DNA of 64,000 nucleotides from Canibacter zhuwentaonis. Its GTDB lineage: Bacteria > Actinomycetota > Actinomycetes > Actinomycetales > Microbacteriaceae. Positions 44,810 through 52,236 of the stretch are shown here, in pieces. Numbering within the stretch: position 1 is the stretch's first letter; each line of letters begins with the position of its first letter. The stretch lies in the NCBI RefSeq assembly GCF_018531145.1, contig NZ_JAHDSZ010000002.1, forward strand, positions 1-64,000. The letters are read 5' to 3'. Under the pieces are notes generated by a model. It worked only from the letters and a program-made list of their open reading frames with translations, made no database searches and had not been told where the DNA came from. The position numbers were made by a program, and so were the translations under genes.

Positions 44810-45838
44810 ATGCGAGTTGGAGTTTTGGTTTCGGGCGGTGATTGCCCGGGGCTGAATGCTGCTGTGCGCGGCGCTGTGCTGCGCGGAGTTGACGTTTACG
44901 GGTACGAGTATATTGGCTACCGGGACGGCTGGCGCGGAGTGCGCGATAACGAATTTATGCCGCTTAACAGGGCCGCTGTGCGCGGTATTGCGCCGCTCGG
45001 GGGCACAATTTTGGGCAGTAGCCGCGTGAGTCCGCTCGGTGACGGTGCGATCGGCGTGAGCGGCTTAAAACAGCATATGCGTGATAACGCGATTGACGGT
45101 TTTATTACAATCGGAGGCAACGGCACGCAAACGGTCGCCAATATGCTGTTTCAGGAGGGCATTCCCGTGCTGGGGCTGCCAAAAACAATCGATAACGACC
45201 TGGTTGGCACAGACTACAGTTTTGGGTTTGACACTGCAGTACACATTGCAACCGAGGCTATTGACCGGCTGCGCACAACCGGGCAGTCGCACAGGCGCTG
45301 CATGGTGCTCGAGGTAATGGGTCGAGATGCGGGATGGATCGCCCTGCACGCGGGCGTTGCCGCCGGTGCGCAGGTTATTCTCGTTGCTGAGCACAGTGAG
45401 AGCGTCGAACAGATAGCAGAGTGGGTGACAAAGGTTGATCAGCGGGGCAGAAGCGCGCTGGTTGTTGTTGCAGAAGGGTTTATTCCCTTGGGTTATGACA
45501 CCGAAATAACACGCGAGGGCAGCGACGGTTTTGGGCGCAAACGGCTCGGCGGGGTGGCTGAAATACTTGCCGCAGAAATCGAAAGAATATCGGGCATCGA
45601 AACAAGAGCGACCGTGCTCGGGCACGTGCAGCGCGGTGGCGTACCGACCGCGTTTGACAGGGTACTGGCAACCCGCGCCGGGATTCGGGTTGCGGATGCG
45701 GCAGCTGATGGTGAATGGGGCAAAATGGTTGCCGCGCGCGGCGAGCGGATGGAGCTTGTGCCGCTGGCAGAGGTTGGTGGCAAAACCAAGCACGTGCCAA
45801 AAGAGCGCTATCTGGAAGTGCGGCGCCTTTTTGGGTAG
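44810..45838 (+). CDS. pfkA: 6-phosphofructokinase (group A)
   Basis: PfkA phosphorylates fructose-6-phosphate in glycolysis. The 342-residue protein has GGDCPGLNAAVRG, the catalytic PKTIDNDLVGTD, VMGRDAGWIAL and LGHVQRGGVPTAFDR. The phosphoryl-donor loop reads IGGNGTQTV: Gly at position 105 with Lys125 (in PKTID) is the combination seen in ATP-using Streptomyces enzymes. PPi-users have Asp at the Gly position. Asn104, where Asp or Glu is usual, is atypical. It starts 2 bases after the helicase but has its own -10. Confidence 0.94.
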   Translation: MRVGVLVSGGDCPGLNAAVRGAVLRGVDVYGYEYIGYRDGWRGVRDNEFMPLNRAAVRGIAPLGGTILGSSRVSPLGDGAIGVSGLKQHMRDNAIDGFITIGGNGTQTVANMLFQEGIPVLGLPKTIDNDLVGTDYSFGFDTAVHIATEAIDRLRTTGQSHRRCMVLEVMGRDAGWIALHAGVAAGAQVILVAEHSESVEQIAEWVTKVDQRGRSALVVVAEGFIPLGYDTEITREGSDGFGRKRLGGVAEILAAEIERISGIETRATVLGHVQRGGVPTAFDRVLATRAGIRVADAAADGEWGKMVAARGERMELVPLAEVGGKTKHVPKERYLEVRRLFG

Positions 45839-45893
45839 CTGCTAAATAGCGCATTCCAGGCTATTGCTGAGTTTAGCGCGTATCTTTTTAGTC

Positions 45894-45899
45894 TAAAAT
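45894..45899 (+). promoter_or_regulatory. -10 element of leaderless AI-2E gene promoter
   Basis: TAAAAT is followed by seven bases and the GTG at 45907. No Shine-Dalgarno is visible. Confidence 0.55.
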
Positions 45900-45906
45900 T
45901 AACAGG

Positions 45907-47136
45907 GTGAACACCATATTAAATGCCTCAGAATCAGCGCCAAACAGTGAGGATTCTAAAAACGGAAATACCGTGCAAAGCGCGCCAGCGCAGGAGTATG
46001 TGCCCGCAGGGATGCGCATCGCAGCTGCCTGGTCGTGGCGGCTGCTGTTGGTTGGTGCGGCTATTGCGGTTACTTTTTGGTTAATCGCGCAGGTTTCCAC
46101 AATTGTAATTCCACTCTTTATTGCGGTGTTGCTCGCTGCGCTGCTGCAGCCGATTGTGCAGTTTGCGGTTAAAATAGGGCTGCCTAGGTGGCTCGGAATG
46201 CTTACGGCGCTAACGGTTATGGTGTCGTTCGTGTCGCTGCTTGTGTGGCTGATTGTGATTAATTTTCAGTCTGGTTTTGACGCGCTTGGGGTGCGGATCC
46301 AACTTGCTTGGAACGACTTCACCGAGTGGCTGACTACAAGCCCGCTGCCTTTTGACCTGAGCGATTTTAAGTTTAGTGTGAGTGACGCGATCCAGACGAT
46401 CCGCGAAAACCAAAACCGCTTACTGAGCGGTGCGCTCGGGTTTGCAACAACCGCCGGGCAGATTATGGCCGGTGCGCTGCTGGTTATTTTTTCGCTTATT
46501 TTTCTGCTGATAGACGGCAAGAAAATATGGTTCTGGGTGCTCGGTTTTCTGCCTGCCGCAGCTCACGCGCCCGTTAACGAGGCTGCAAAAGCCGGCTGGG
46601 AGTCCGTTGGGCACTATGTTCGAGTGCAGATTCTCGTGGCTTTTGTTGATGCCGTTGGCATTGCGCTGGGAGCGTGGATTCTCGGGGTGCCGCTTGTGAT
46701 CCCGATAGGCATTTCAGTTTTTTTAGCGTCGTTTATTCCGTTCTTGGGAGCGATTACAACGGGCGTGCTCGCCTGCGTTATCGCGCTTGTTTACAACGGA
46801 CCCACAATTGCGTTGCTAATGCTCGCGGTTGTTGTGCTGGTAAACCAGATTGAGGGCAATGTGATGCAGCCGCTCGTGATGGGTAATGCGGTTAGCGTGC
46901 ATCCGCTCGGGGTTGTTTTGGCCGTTACCATGGGCGCAATGTTTGCGGGCATTGCCGGGGCGTTGTTTGCCGTGCCAATTGCCGCGTGCGCGAATTCAAT
47001 GGTTAACACGCTCGCGTCGGGCAGCTGGCGAGGGCTGCCCGATCCGGTTAAAATATACCACGCTGATAAAGAGCAGGAGCGCGACAAGCGTGCTATTATC
47101 AGGGAGCTGGCGCGCAAAGTTAAAAGGAGGTCGTAG
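45907..47136 (+). CDS. AI-2E family transporter-like membrane protein
   Basis: This 409-residue polytopic membrane protein has about eight hydrophobic segments. Family features are the early helix pair (LLLVGAAIAVTFWLIAQV), IFLASFIPFLGAITTGV-like VFLASFIPFLGAI, and LVNQIEGNVMQPLVMGNAVSVHPL near the end. The family (TqsA/YdiK/PerM) has been linked to autoinducer-2 export or Na+/H+ exchange. The substrate here is unknown. The C-terminus is charged and cytoplasmic. It starts at a leaderless GTG. Its 3' end carries AAGGAGG, which serves as the ribosome site for ilvA. Confidence 0.88.
   Translation: MNTILNASESAPNSEDSKNGNTVQSAPAQEYVPAGMRIAAAWSWRLLLVGAAIAVTFWLIAQVSTIVIPLFIAVLLAALLQPIVQFAVKIGLPRWLGMLTALTVMVSFVSLLVWLIVINFQSGFDALGVRIQLAWNDFTEWLTTSPLPFDLSDFKFSVSDAIQTIRENQNRLLSGALGFATTAGQIMAGALLVIFSLIFLLIDGKKIWFWVLGFLPAAAHAPVNEAAKAGWESVGHYVRVQILVAFVDAVGIALGAWILGVPLVIPIGISVFLASFIPFLGAITTGVLACVIALVYNGPTIALLMLAVVVLVNQIEGNVMQPLVMGNAVSVHPLGVVLAVTMGAMFAGIAGALFAVPIAACANSMVNTLASGSWRGLPDPVKIYHADKEQERDKRAIIRELARKVKRRS
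47124..47130 (+). promoter_or_regulatory. Shine-Dalgarno that sets the ATT start of ilvA
   Basis: AAGGAGG is a near-perfect anti-16S match, 8 bases before the ATT at 47139. No ATG, GTG or TTG lies in frame between the upstream stop at 47121-47123 and GTG 47226. Confidence 0.75.
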
Positions 47137-47138
47137 CT

Positions 47139-48386
47139 ATTTCTGCGAAATACACACCACCAGAGTTATCAGAGTTCATAGCGGCGCAGCCGCAGGTTGC
47201 TAAGGTTGCACAGCGCACTCCGCTTGTGACATCTCGATTTTTAGCGGATCTGCTGCGCGTACCGGAGCTGTATCTAAAATGCGAGAACCTGCAGCGCACT
47301 GGCTCGTACAAGCTGCGCGGCGCGTACAACCACATCGCTAATTTAGCCAAAAGCAGTGGCGTCACCCACGTCGTGGCCGCTTCTGCGGGAAATCACGCGC
47401 AGGGCGTTGCGTATGCGGCGCGTGAGCTGGGTTTACAAGCAACTATTTTTATGCCGCGGGGTGTCGCACTGCCGAAGCTGCAGGCGACTCGTAACTACGG
47501 CGCAGACATTGTGCTCGGCGGAATTAACGTGGACGAGACTCTGGCCGCGGCAAATGTGTTTGCGGCTAAGGAGAGCGCGCACTTTGTGCCGCCCTTTGAC
47601 GATCACGATGTGATCATAGGGCAAGGAACTGTGGGGCTTGAAATGTTCACCGCCGCGCCAGAACTAGAAACCATTATTGTGCCCGTTGGTGGCGGCGGGT
47701 TAATCAGTGGAATTGCCGTTGTTGCAAAGCGTTTAACTGCTCGGCAGGGGCGGCACGTGCGGGTAATAGGGGTGCAGGCTGAGAACGTGGCATCGTTTGA
47801 AAACTCACTGGCGGCGGGTGAGCCGATTGCTGTTAATTCGAGCAACTCAACAATTGCTGACGGAATCGCGGTTTTTAAGCCCGGGCATCGTAACCTAGCG
47901 GTTGTGCGCGACTATGTTGATGAGATTGTAACCGTGAGCGACGAAGATATTGCGCGTGCAATTGTGATTCTGTTCGAGCGTGCAAAATTGGTTGTGGAAC
48001 CGGCGGGAGCTGCCGCAGTTGCCGCCATTGTTGCAGGCAAAGTGCATGCTACGGGAGTAACCGCCGTTGTTTTGTCGGGGGGTAATATCGATCCGCTGCT
48101 AATGCAGCGTGTTATTGGGCACGGTCTTGCGGCCGCGTCGCGGTATCTGAAGCTGCGTATTTTGTTGCCGGATCATCCCGGGCAGCTTGTGCGCACCGCC
48201 GAGATTGTGGCGCGGCAAAACGCGAACGTGGTGGAGGTGCTGCACACGCGTCACACAACGGAGCTGCCGGTTAGTGATGTGGAGCTGGAGCTGCACATTG
48301 AAACGCGTGGCGAGGAGCACGGGCGCGAGGTTGTGGATGCCCTGGAGAGCGCCGGGTATGTTGTGCGCGTGAGGGAGAGATACTAG
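47139..48386 (+). CDS. ilvA: Threonine ammonia-lyase (threonine deaminase) with ATT start codon
   Basis: This PLP enzyme converts threonine to 2-oxobutyrate, the first step of isoleucine synthesis. PLP Lys58 is in TGSYKLRGAYNH; AASAGNHAQGVAY and VPVGGGGLISG bind substrate and phosphate. A small ACT-like regulatory domain follows from about residue 335 (LRILLPDHPGQLVRTAEIV). The start I infer is ATT at 47139, eight bases after a strong AAGGAGG. It restores the conserved N-terminal block VAQRTPLVTSRFL. GTG at 47226 would begin after RTPL and delete it. Length is 415 residues. It ends at a bidirectional terminator shared with greA. Confidence 0.9.
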   Translation: MSAKYTPPELSEFIAAQPQVAKVAQRTPLVTSRFLADLLRVPELYLKCENLQRTGSYKLRGAYNHIANLAKSSGVTHVVAASAGNHAQGVAYAARELGLQATIFMPRGVALPKLQATRNYGADIVLGGINVDETLAAANVFAAKESAHFVPPFDDHDVIIGQGTVGLEMFTAAPELETIIVPVGGGGLISGIAVVAKRLTARQGRHVRVIGVQAENVASFENSLAAGEPIAVNSSNSTIADGIAVFKPGHRNLAVVRDYVDEIVTVSDEDIARAIVILFERAKLVVEPAGAAAVAAIVAGKVHATGVTAVVLSGGNIDPLLMQRVIGHGLAAASRYLKLRILLPDHPGQLVRTAEIVARQNANVVEVLHTRHTTELPVSDVELELHIETRGEEHGREVVDALESAGYVVRVRERY

Positions 48387-48403
48387 GAGTTTTAAGCATA
48401 CAA

Positions 48404-48436
48404 AAGCGGTGTTGCGTGAGTAACGCAACACCGCTT
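48404..48436. terminator. Bidirectional terminator between ilvA and greA
   Basis: AAGCGGTGTTGCGT (48404-48417) and ACGCAACACCGCTT (48423-48436) form a perfect 14-bp stem with a 5-base loop. T-rich flanks are present but short on both strands. Confidence 0.9.
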
Positions 48437-48454
48437 AGTTGGTTATAAGAGCGG

Positions 48455-48940
48455 TTAGTCTCTGAAGGTTTCTACGCCAACAATTTTTACGCTGATGTCG
48501 TTGCCGTTGGGTGCGGTGTAGCTCGCGGTTTCTCCCGCTTTAAGCCCGAGCACAGCTTTGCCGAGCGGGCTTTCTGGGCTGTACACGTCTAGTTCTGTGC
48601 CCTCTGCTATTTCGCGGCTGCCGAGCAGGAACTTTTCTTCCTCACCGAACAGTTCAACGGTGATGACCGTGCCAATTTCAACAACCCCGCTTGAAGTTGG
48701 TGCAGCGCTAACAACCGCGTTTTGTAGGAGTTCTTCGAGATTGCGAATCCGCGCCTCCATTTTACCCTGCTCGTCTTTTGCGGCGTGGTATCCGCCGTTT
48801 TCTTTGAGGTCGCCTTCTTCTCGCGCCGCTTCGATACGGGCTGCTATTTCACGCCGTCCCTCGCCTGAGAGCTGATCAAGCTCAGCTTTGAGACGATCGT
48901 AAGCGCTTTGCGTTAGCCATGTTTTGTTTGTTTCAGCCAC
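48455..48940 (-). CDS. greA: Transcription elongation factor GreA
   Basis: GreA rescues backtracked RNA polymerase by stimulating transcript cleavage. The 161-residue protein has the N-terminal coiled coil with the acidic tip EAAREEGDLKENGGYHAAKDEQ (Asp and Glu needed for cleavage) and the C-terminal FKBP-like domain ending LGLKAGETASYTAPNGN. It starts at GTG with AAGGAG seven bases upstream. In related genomes its upstream neighbour is DUF4307; here two small peptide genes intervene. Confidence 0.96.
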   Translation of the reverse strand: MAETNKTWLTQSAYDRLKAELDQLSGEGRREIAARIEAAREEGDLKENGGYHAAKDEQGKMEARIRNLEELLQNAVVSAAPTSSGVVEIGTVITVELFGEEEKFLLGSREIAEGTELDVYSPESPLGKAVLGLKAGETASYTAPNGNDISVKIVGVETFRD

Positions 48941-49126
48941 GCTTGCTCCTTAAATATTTGTGGATAAAAAAAATAGCAGTGTTGATAACATCAACACCCC
49001 TTTAACTCATCCATTATACAGCTAGTTTCTTGTTTTCTGGCTAATCAGTGTGATTGAGGAAGCAAAAAGCGGCGGCGAGCCCCACCAAAACGAAGCCCGC
49101 CGCCGAACTTGCGCGATCTATAAGAG

Positions 49127-49309
49127 CTACTCAGCAAGCTTATCTGCCTTAGCTGACCTGGAAGATTGCAGTTTTGCGTATATTAAACCCCCCAGCGCTA
49201 CGAAAAAACCTGTAATATGCAGAGATGCATCGCAGGTAACCCCCAAAAAATTATACAAAAAGATTCCAGCTGCTAGAATGCAGCCGCCAATTATACTGGT
49301 GATTTTCAT
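49127..49309 (-). CDS. Small two-helix membrane peptide (60 residues), second gene of a peptide cassette
   Basis: The product begins MKITSIIGGCILAAG. It has two hydrophobic segments (about 4-22 and 31-50, joined by a short turn containing VTCDAS) and a polar C-terminus rich in Lys, Arg and Ser. The ATG at 49309 has GGAG six bases upstream, inside the end of the preceding 35-residue gene. A GTG at 49327 is a longer alternative. I do not recognise a family. A small two-helix protein next to a tiny hydrophobic peptide would fit an immunity, antitoxin-like or export partner, but nothing in the sequence proves this. Confidence 0.65.
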   Translation of the reverse strand: MKITSIIGGCILAAGIFLYNFLGVTCDASLHITGFFVALGGLIYAKLQSSRSAKADKLAE

Positions 49310-49310
49310 T

Positions 49311-49418
49311 TTATGCTCCGAATCCACAAGCAGAAATTACCGCTCCGACAACGAGCAATTCTAGCAGAGCTTCTCTAAGACCCGAACTGGCCGCTGTAAA
49401 TATTTTTATTGTTTTCAT
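49311..49418 (-). CDS. 35-residue hydrophobic peptide, first gene of a peptide cassette
   Basis: The product starts MKTIKIFTAASSGLREALLE and ends VVGAVISACGFGA: a short basic head, then an amphipathic/hydrophobic stretch and a single Cys near the C-terminus. The ATG has AAGGAG seven bases upstream, a better ribosome site than most genes here. A promoter, palindrome and inverted repeat lie upstream. The stop codon is one base from the next ATG, so the pair is coupled. It may be a secreted or membrane-active peptide such as a signal, toxin or bacteriocin. This is inference; no family is recognised. Confidence 0.62.
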   Translation of the reverse strand: MKTIKIFTAASSGLREALLELLVVGAVISACGFGA

Positions 49419-49442
49419 TATGTGTCTCCTTGTGTGTCTCGT

Positions 49443-49459
49443 AACTAGCTGAGCTAGTT
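49443..49459 (-). promoter_or_regulatory. 17-bp palindrome in the leader of the peptide cassette
   Basis: AACTAGCT-G-AGCTAGTT is a perfect palindrome with one central base. It lies between the predicted transcription start (about 49490) and the Shine-Dalgarno (49426-49431), so it could be an operator or an RNA hairpin. Confidence 0.55.
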
Positions 49460-49496
49460 CTTCTGTTTCGTGATTGCCGGCAGTGCGACAATCGCG

Positions 49497-49526
49497 AGGA
49501 TAAGTTCCCACCCTTCTAGGTGTCAA
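49497..49526 (-). promoter_or_regulatory. Promoter of the peptide cassette
   Basis: On the minus strand TTGACA (perfect -35, 49526-49521), 18 bases, then TATCCT (49502-49497). It points at the 35-residue peptide gene with a leader of about 72 bases. Confidence 0.6.
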
Positions 49527-49532
49527 CTAAGA

Positions 49533-49568
49533 ATCAAGATACTTGGCGATTTTGTGAGTTATCTTGAT
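49533..49568. promoter_or_regulatory. 9-bp inverted repeat upstream of the cassette promoter
   Basis: ATCAAGATA (49533-49541) and TATCTTGAT (49560-49568) are perfect reverse complements, 18 bases apart, with the near edge 7 bases upstream of the -35. The position suits a dimeric activator. It could instead be a hairpin after the DUF4307 gene, but no T-run follows on the minus strand. Confidence 0.5.
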
Positions 49569-49583
49569 GGTTTTATGCCCCGG

Positions 49584-50039
49584 CTACGGTACTTCCCAGC
49601 AGTCGGTTGCGGTTACGGTGTTGGCGGTATTGAGGGTGCGCAATTCTGTTGTGATCCGCTGATGCTGTTTTGAGCTTGCGGGCAGCTCTATTATTTTGTA
49701 CCCGAGCGGCGCATAAGAAGTGCTTAGCGCCTGAATTTCACAGCGCAGTTTTGTCTGCGGGCGTGCGGTTGTGACATCGAAGGTTATTTTGGCGGTGTGC
49801 TTGTCGATAACAGAGTGGCTGATATCAGCAACTGAGATATTGCCAAAACTGTTTCTGAAAACCATTGCGTAGGTGAACCAGCCGAGCGAGACAACGAGCA
49901 TCGCGCCGAGCACCCAGGCGAGCGCGCGATCGCGTTTACGAGAGGCGCGCGCGCCGTAGCGATCCGCCAAATGGGGGGCGACAGTTGTGCACGCGGGCGG
50001 CTGATCTGCGCCCTCTGCTGCTTGATCGCTTAATAGCAC
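49584..50039 (-). CDS. DUF4307 domain membrane protein
   Basis: This 151-residue protein has DRYGARASRKRDRALAWVLG followed by a single membrane helix (about 40-60) and an extracytoplasmic beta-rich domain (ITFDVTTARPQTKLRCEIQAL) with two cysteines. This is the actinobacterial DUF4307 pattern, usually found beside greA. The function is unknown. The N-terminal 30 residues before DRYG are polar and cytoplasmic. It starts at GTG. The peptide cassette lies directly downstream on the same strand. Confidence 0.82.
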   Translation of the reverse strand: MLLSDQAAEGADQPPACTTVAPHLADRYGARASRKRDRALAWVLGAMLVVSLGWFTYAMVFRNSFGNISVADISHSVIDKHTAKITFDVTTARPQTKLRCEIQALSTSYAPLGYKIIELPASSKQHQRITTELRTLNTANTVTATDCWEVP

Positions 50040-50143
50040 TGCGGGTACTTTCGGGTTTTAGTAATAGAATTAACTTTAGACAGCATACTTTATGCGGCTG
50101 TAAACATTTTTTGCCGCCGTAGGTTTACCACAGGGGATTCAAA

Positions 50144-50404
50144 TTGTTTTTACCAGGTGTTTTTAGGGCGGTTGCGCTCGATCGGGTGCTGCCGCTGGAG
50201 ACGCCGCCCGAGTACGATTTTGACCCGGTTAGCGTCACCCCAGGAATCGTGGGCTTTGCCTTTATTGCGCTGCTCGTGCTGATTGTGATTGTGCTTTGCG
50301 TGTTTTTTGTGCGCACGCTGCGGCGGATCAATTACCGCGCACAGGTGCAGGAGCAAATCGTGCAGGAGCTGACCGCGCAGGGCACTAAACCGTCTGACAG
50401 TTAG
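50144..50404 (+). CDS. Small conserved single-helix membrane protein
   Basis: This 86-residue protein starts at TTG, following CAGGGGA about eleven bases upstream. A polar, acidic N-terminus (PEYDFDPVSVTPGIVGF) precedes one strong membrane helix (about 37-56) and a basic/acidic cytoplasmic tail (RTLRRINYRAQVQEQIVQEL). I recognise the VTPGIVGF-helix-RR layout from small proteins next to DUF4307 genes in Microbacteriaceae and relatives. No function is known. It is divergent from the DUF4307 gene. Confidence 0.7.
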   Translation: MFLPGVFRAVALDRVLPLETPPEYDFDPVSVTPGIVGFAFIALLVLIVIVLCVFFVRTLRRINYRAQVQEQIVQELTAQGTKPSDS

Positions 50405-50472
50405 TGACGCAGCTGCGGCGGATCGGGCTGCACGCCCGTGGAAGCTAGCGGCGGGTTCTATGCTCGCAGTAG

Positions 50473-51189
50473 CTAGCGCAGATACAGCGGGTTCAGCAGC
50501 GCCAGCAGCGCACCCACCCAGTGGCAGAAGAACGCGGCAACTGTACAGGCGTGAAAAAGCTCGTGGAAGCCGAAAAACTGATTATTGCGCAGTGGCCATT
50601 TGAAAGCGTAAAAAACCGCGCCGGCCGTGTAAATTAGCCCGCCTATTATTAGCAGAATCACGGTTGCGTTGTTTGCAGTAAACATTTTCGGCAGGAAGAA
50701 AACCGCCGCCCAGCCCATCGCAATATACAGCCCAACATACAGCAGGCGGGGAGCACCAAGCCAGAATACGCGGATCGCAACACCTGCAACAGCCGCCGCC
50801 CACACCGCGAATAGCAGAATCCTGGCATTATCAGTGGGGAGTGTGCCGACGGCAATTGGCGTGTAGGTGCCCGCGATTAGCAGGTAGATATTAGCGTGAT
50901 CGATCCGCCTTAAAATACGCTTGTTTTTAGCAGACCAGTTGAGGCGGTGATAGAGCGCGGAGTTGCCAAACAGCAAAACCGAGCTTACAAGATACACAAC
51001 GGCGCTCAGCTTGCTCGCCGTGCCGTGCGCGAACACGATCAGCAGCACGCCCGCCGCAATCGCAAGGGGAGTTGTGCCAGCGTGCAGCCAGCCCCGCAGC
51101 AGGGGTTTGTAAGGTTGGTTGGCGGAATGTTCTGCCCGCGGGGTTTGCGTGGTTGCCGTGGCGGCTGTCGGTTCAGTGTTTTGTTGCAA
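50473..51189 (-). CDS. Hemolysin III/YqfA family (PAQR-type) membrane protein
   Basis: This 238-residue protein has seven hydrophobic segments after a 30-residue polar N-terminus. It carries the family's conserved histidine and Ser/Asp motifs: LLFGNSALYHRLNW, RRIDHANIYLLIAGTYTP and GFHELFHACTVAAFFCHW. These residues form a zinc site in PAQR/hemolysin III proteins. The physiological role in bacteria is poorly known, with links to membrane lipid homeostasis. It lies 15 bases downstream of the agmatine deiminase gene and may be co-transcribed with it. Confidence 0.9.
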   Translation of the reverse strand: MQQNTEPTAATATTQTPRAEHSANQPYKPLLRGWLHAGTTPLAIAAGVLLIVFAHGTASKLSAVVYLVSSVLLFGNSALYHRLNWSAKNKRILRRIDHANIYLLIAGTYTPIAVGTLPTDNARILLFAVWAAAVAGVAIRVFWLGAPRLLYVGLYIAMGWAAVFFLPKMFTANNATVILLIIGGLIYTAGAVFYAFKWPLRNNQFFGFHELFHACTVAAFFCHWVGALLALLNPLYLR

Positions 51190-51204
51190 TGTCGCTTTTC
51201 TTTG

Positions 51205-52236
51205 TTAAACCGCTGGTTGTTGCTGTGTTATGCAGTGAATACCGCCGCCGCGAGTGAAAATATCGCGTGCGTCAAGGTTCACTATTTCTCGCCCGGGGTA
51301 AACCTCCGCCATAATCGAGTGGGCGCGCTGATCCGCCGCTTTCTCGCCGAAGCCGCAGGCAATTACCGCGTTGTTAATAACCAGGTGATTGATATAGCTG
51401 TAGTCAACAAAGCCTTCGCTGTCGCGGAGTATTTCGGGCGCTGGCAGGGTGAGAATAGCAGTTTTATCGCCGCGCTCCTGCAGCCAGCGTTGTGTAATTT
51501 CGATATTTTCTTTGGAAATGGCATAGTCGGGGTGTGCAGGGTTTGTCTGTTCGTGCATTAGCAGCACATCCTCGCTCGCAAAGGCGGCGAGAATATCAGA
51601 GTGCCCGCGAGTGCCGAACTCGTCAGAATCGCGGGTTAGACCGCGGGGCAGCCAGAGTGTGCCGGTGGTGCCGATTGTGCGGCGCAGCTCGTCTTCAACC
51701 TGGGCTTTGCTCCAACCCGGGTTACGCCCCGGGTCAAGCTGCACAGTGTCCGTTACGATAACGCGACCGATGCCGTCAACTTGGATTCCGCCGCCCTCGT
51801 TAACCATCTCAGAGTTGATTATCGTTGCCCCGGCAAGCTCGGCAACGATCTTGCCAACGTGTTGGTCTTTATCCCACTTTGCCCAGCGCTGCGCGCCCCA
51901 GCCGTTAAAAACGTAGTTTACAGCACCCAGCTCCCCGTTCTCGCCAATCACAAAACTCGGCCCGATGTCGCGCATCCACGCGTCATTGAGCGGAGCTGTT
52001 ACAAGCTCAACCTGCCTGGCAAGGTATTTTTTGGCGATTTTTTCGTCACCCGGGTTGACGAGCATTGTGAGATGTTCGTGCTCGGTAATTGCGTTAGCGA
52101 CGCTCGCCCACGCGGTATAAGCCTCTGCCGCGCTGGTTGCATCGGTAAAAAGATAGCCGCCGCTGGCAGGCCACGCCATAAACACGCGCTCCTGTGGATG
52201 CGATTCAATGGGCATTCTCCAGTTTGACACGGACAC
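51205..52236 (-). CDS. aguA: Agmatine deiminase
   Basis: AguA hydrolyses agmatine to N-carbamoylputrescine and ammonia, in putrescine synthesis or agmatine use. The 343-residue protein fits the peptidyl-arginine-deiminase-type fold. LNDAWMRDIGPSFVI, MVNEGGGIQVDG, GHSDILAAFASEDVLLMHEQ and catalytic Cys335 in GGGIHCITQQQP are all present. GAGGTG lies upstream of the ATG. No N-carbamoylputrescine amidase (AguB) or putrescine carbamoyltransferase is in this window, so the fate of the product is unknown. Confidence 0.94.
   Translation of the reverse strand: MSVSNWRMPIESHPQERVFMAWPASGGYLFTDATSAAEAYTAWASVANAITEHEHLTMLVNPGDEKIAKKYLARQVELVTAPLNDAWMRDIGPSFVIGENGELGAVNYVFNGWGAQRWAKWDKDQHVGKIVAELAGATIINSEMVNEGGGIQVDGIGRVIVTDTVQLDPGRNPGWSKAQVEDELRRTIGTTGTLWLPRGLTRDSDEFGTRGHSDILAAFASEDVLLMHEQTNPAHPDYAISKENIEITQRWLQERGDKTAILTLPAPEILRDSEGFVDYSYINHLVINNAVIACGFGEKAADQRAHSIMAEVYPGREIVNLDARDIFTRGGGIHCITQQQPAV

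Noticed and set aside
49050-49364. Plus-strand open frame of 104 residues downstream of greA
   Set aside because: It overlaps both small minus-strand peptide genes, which have better ribosome sites and a promoter. Its product has no recognisable fold.
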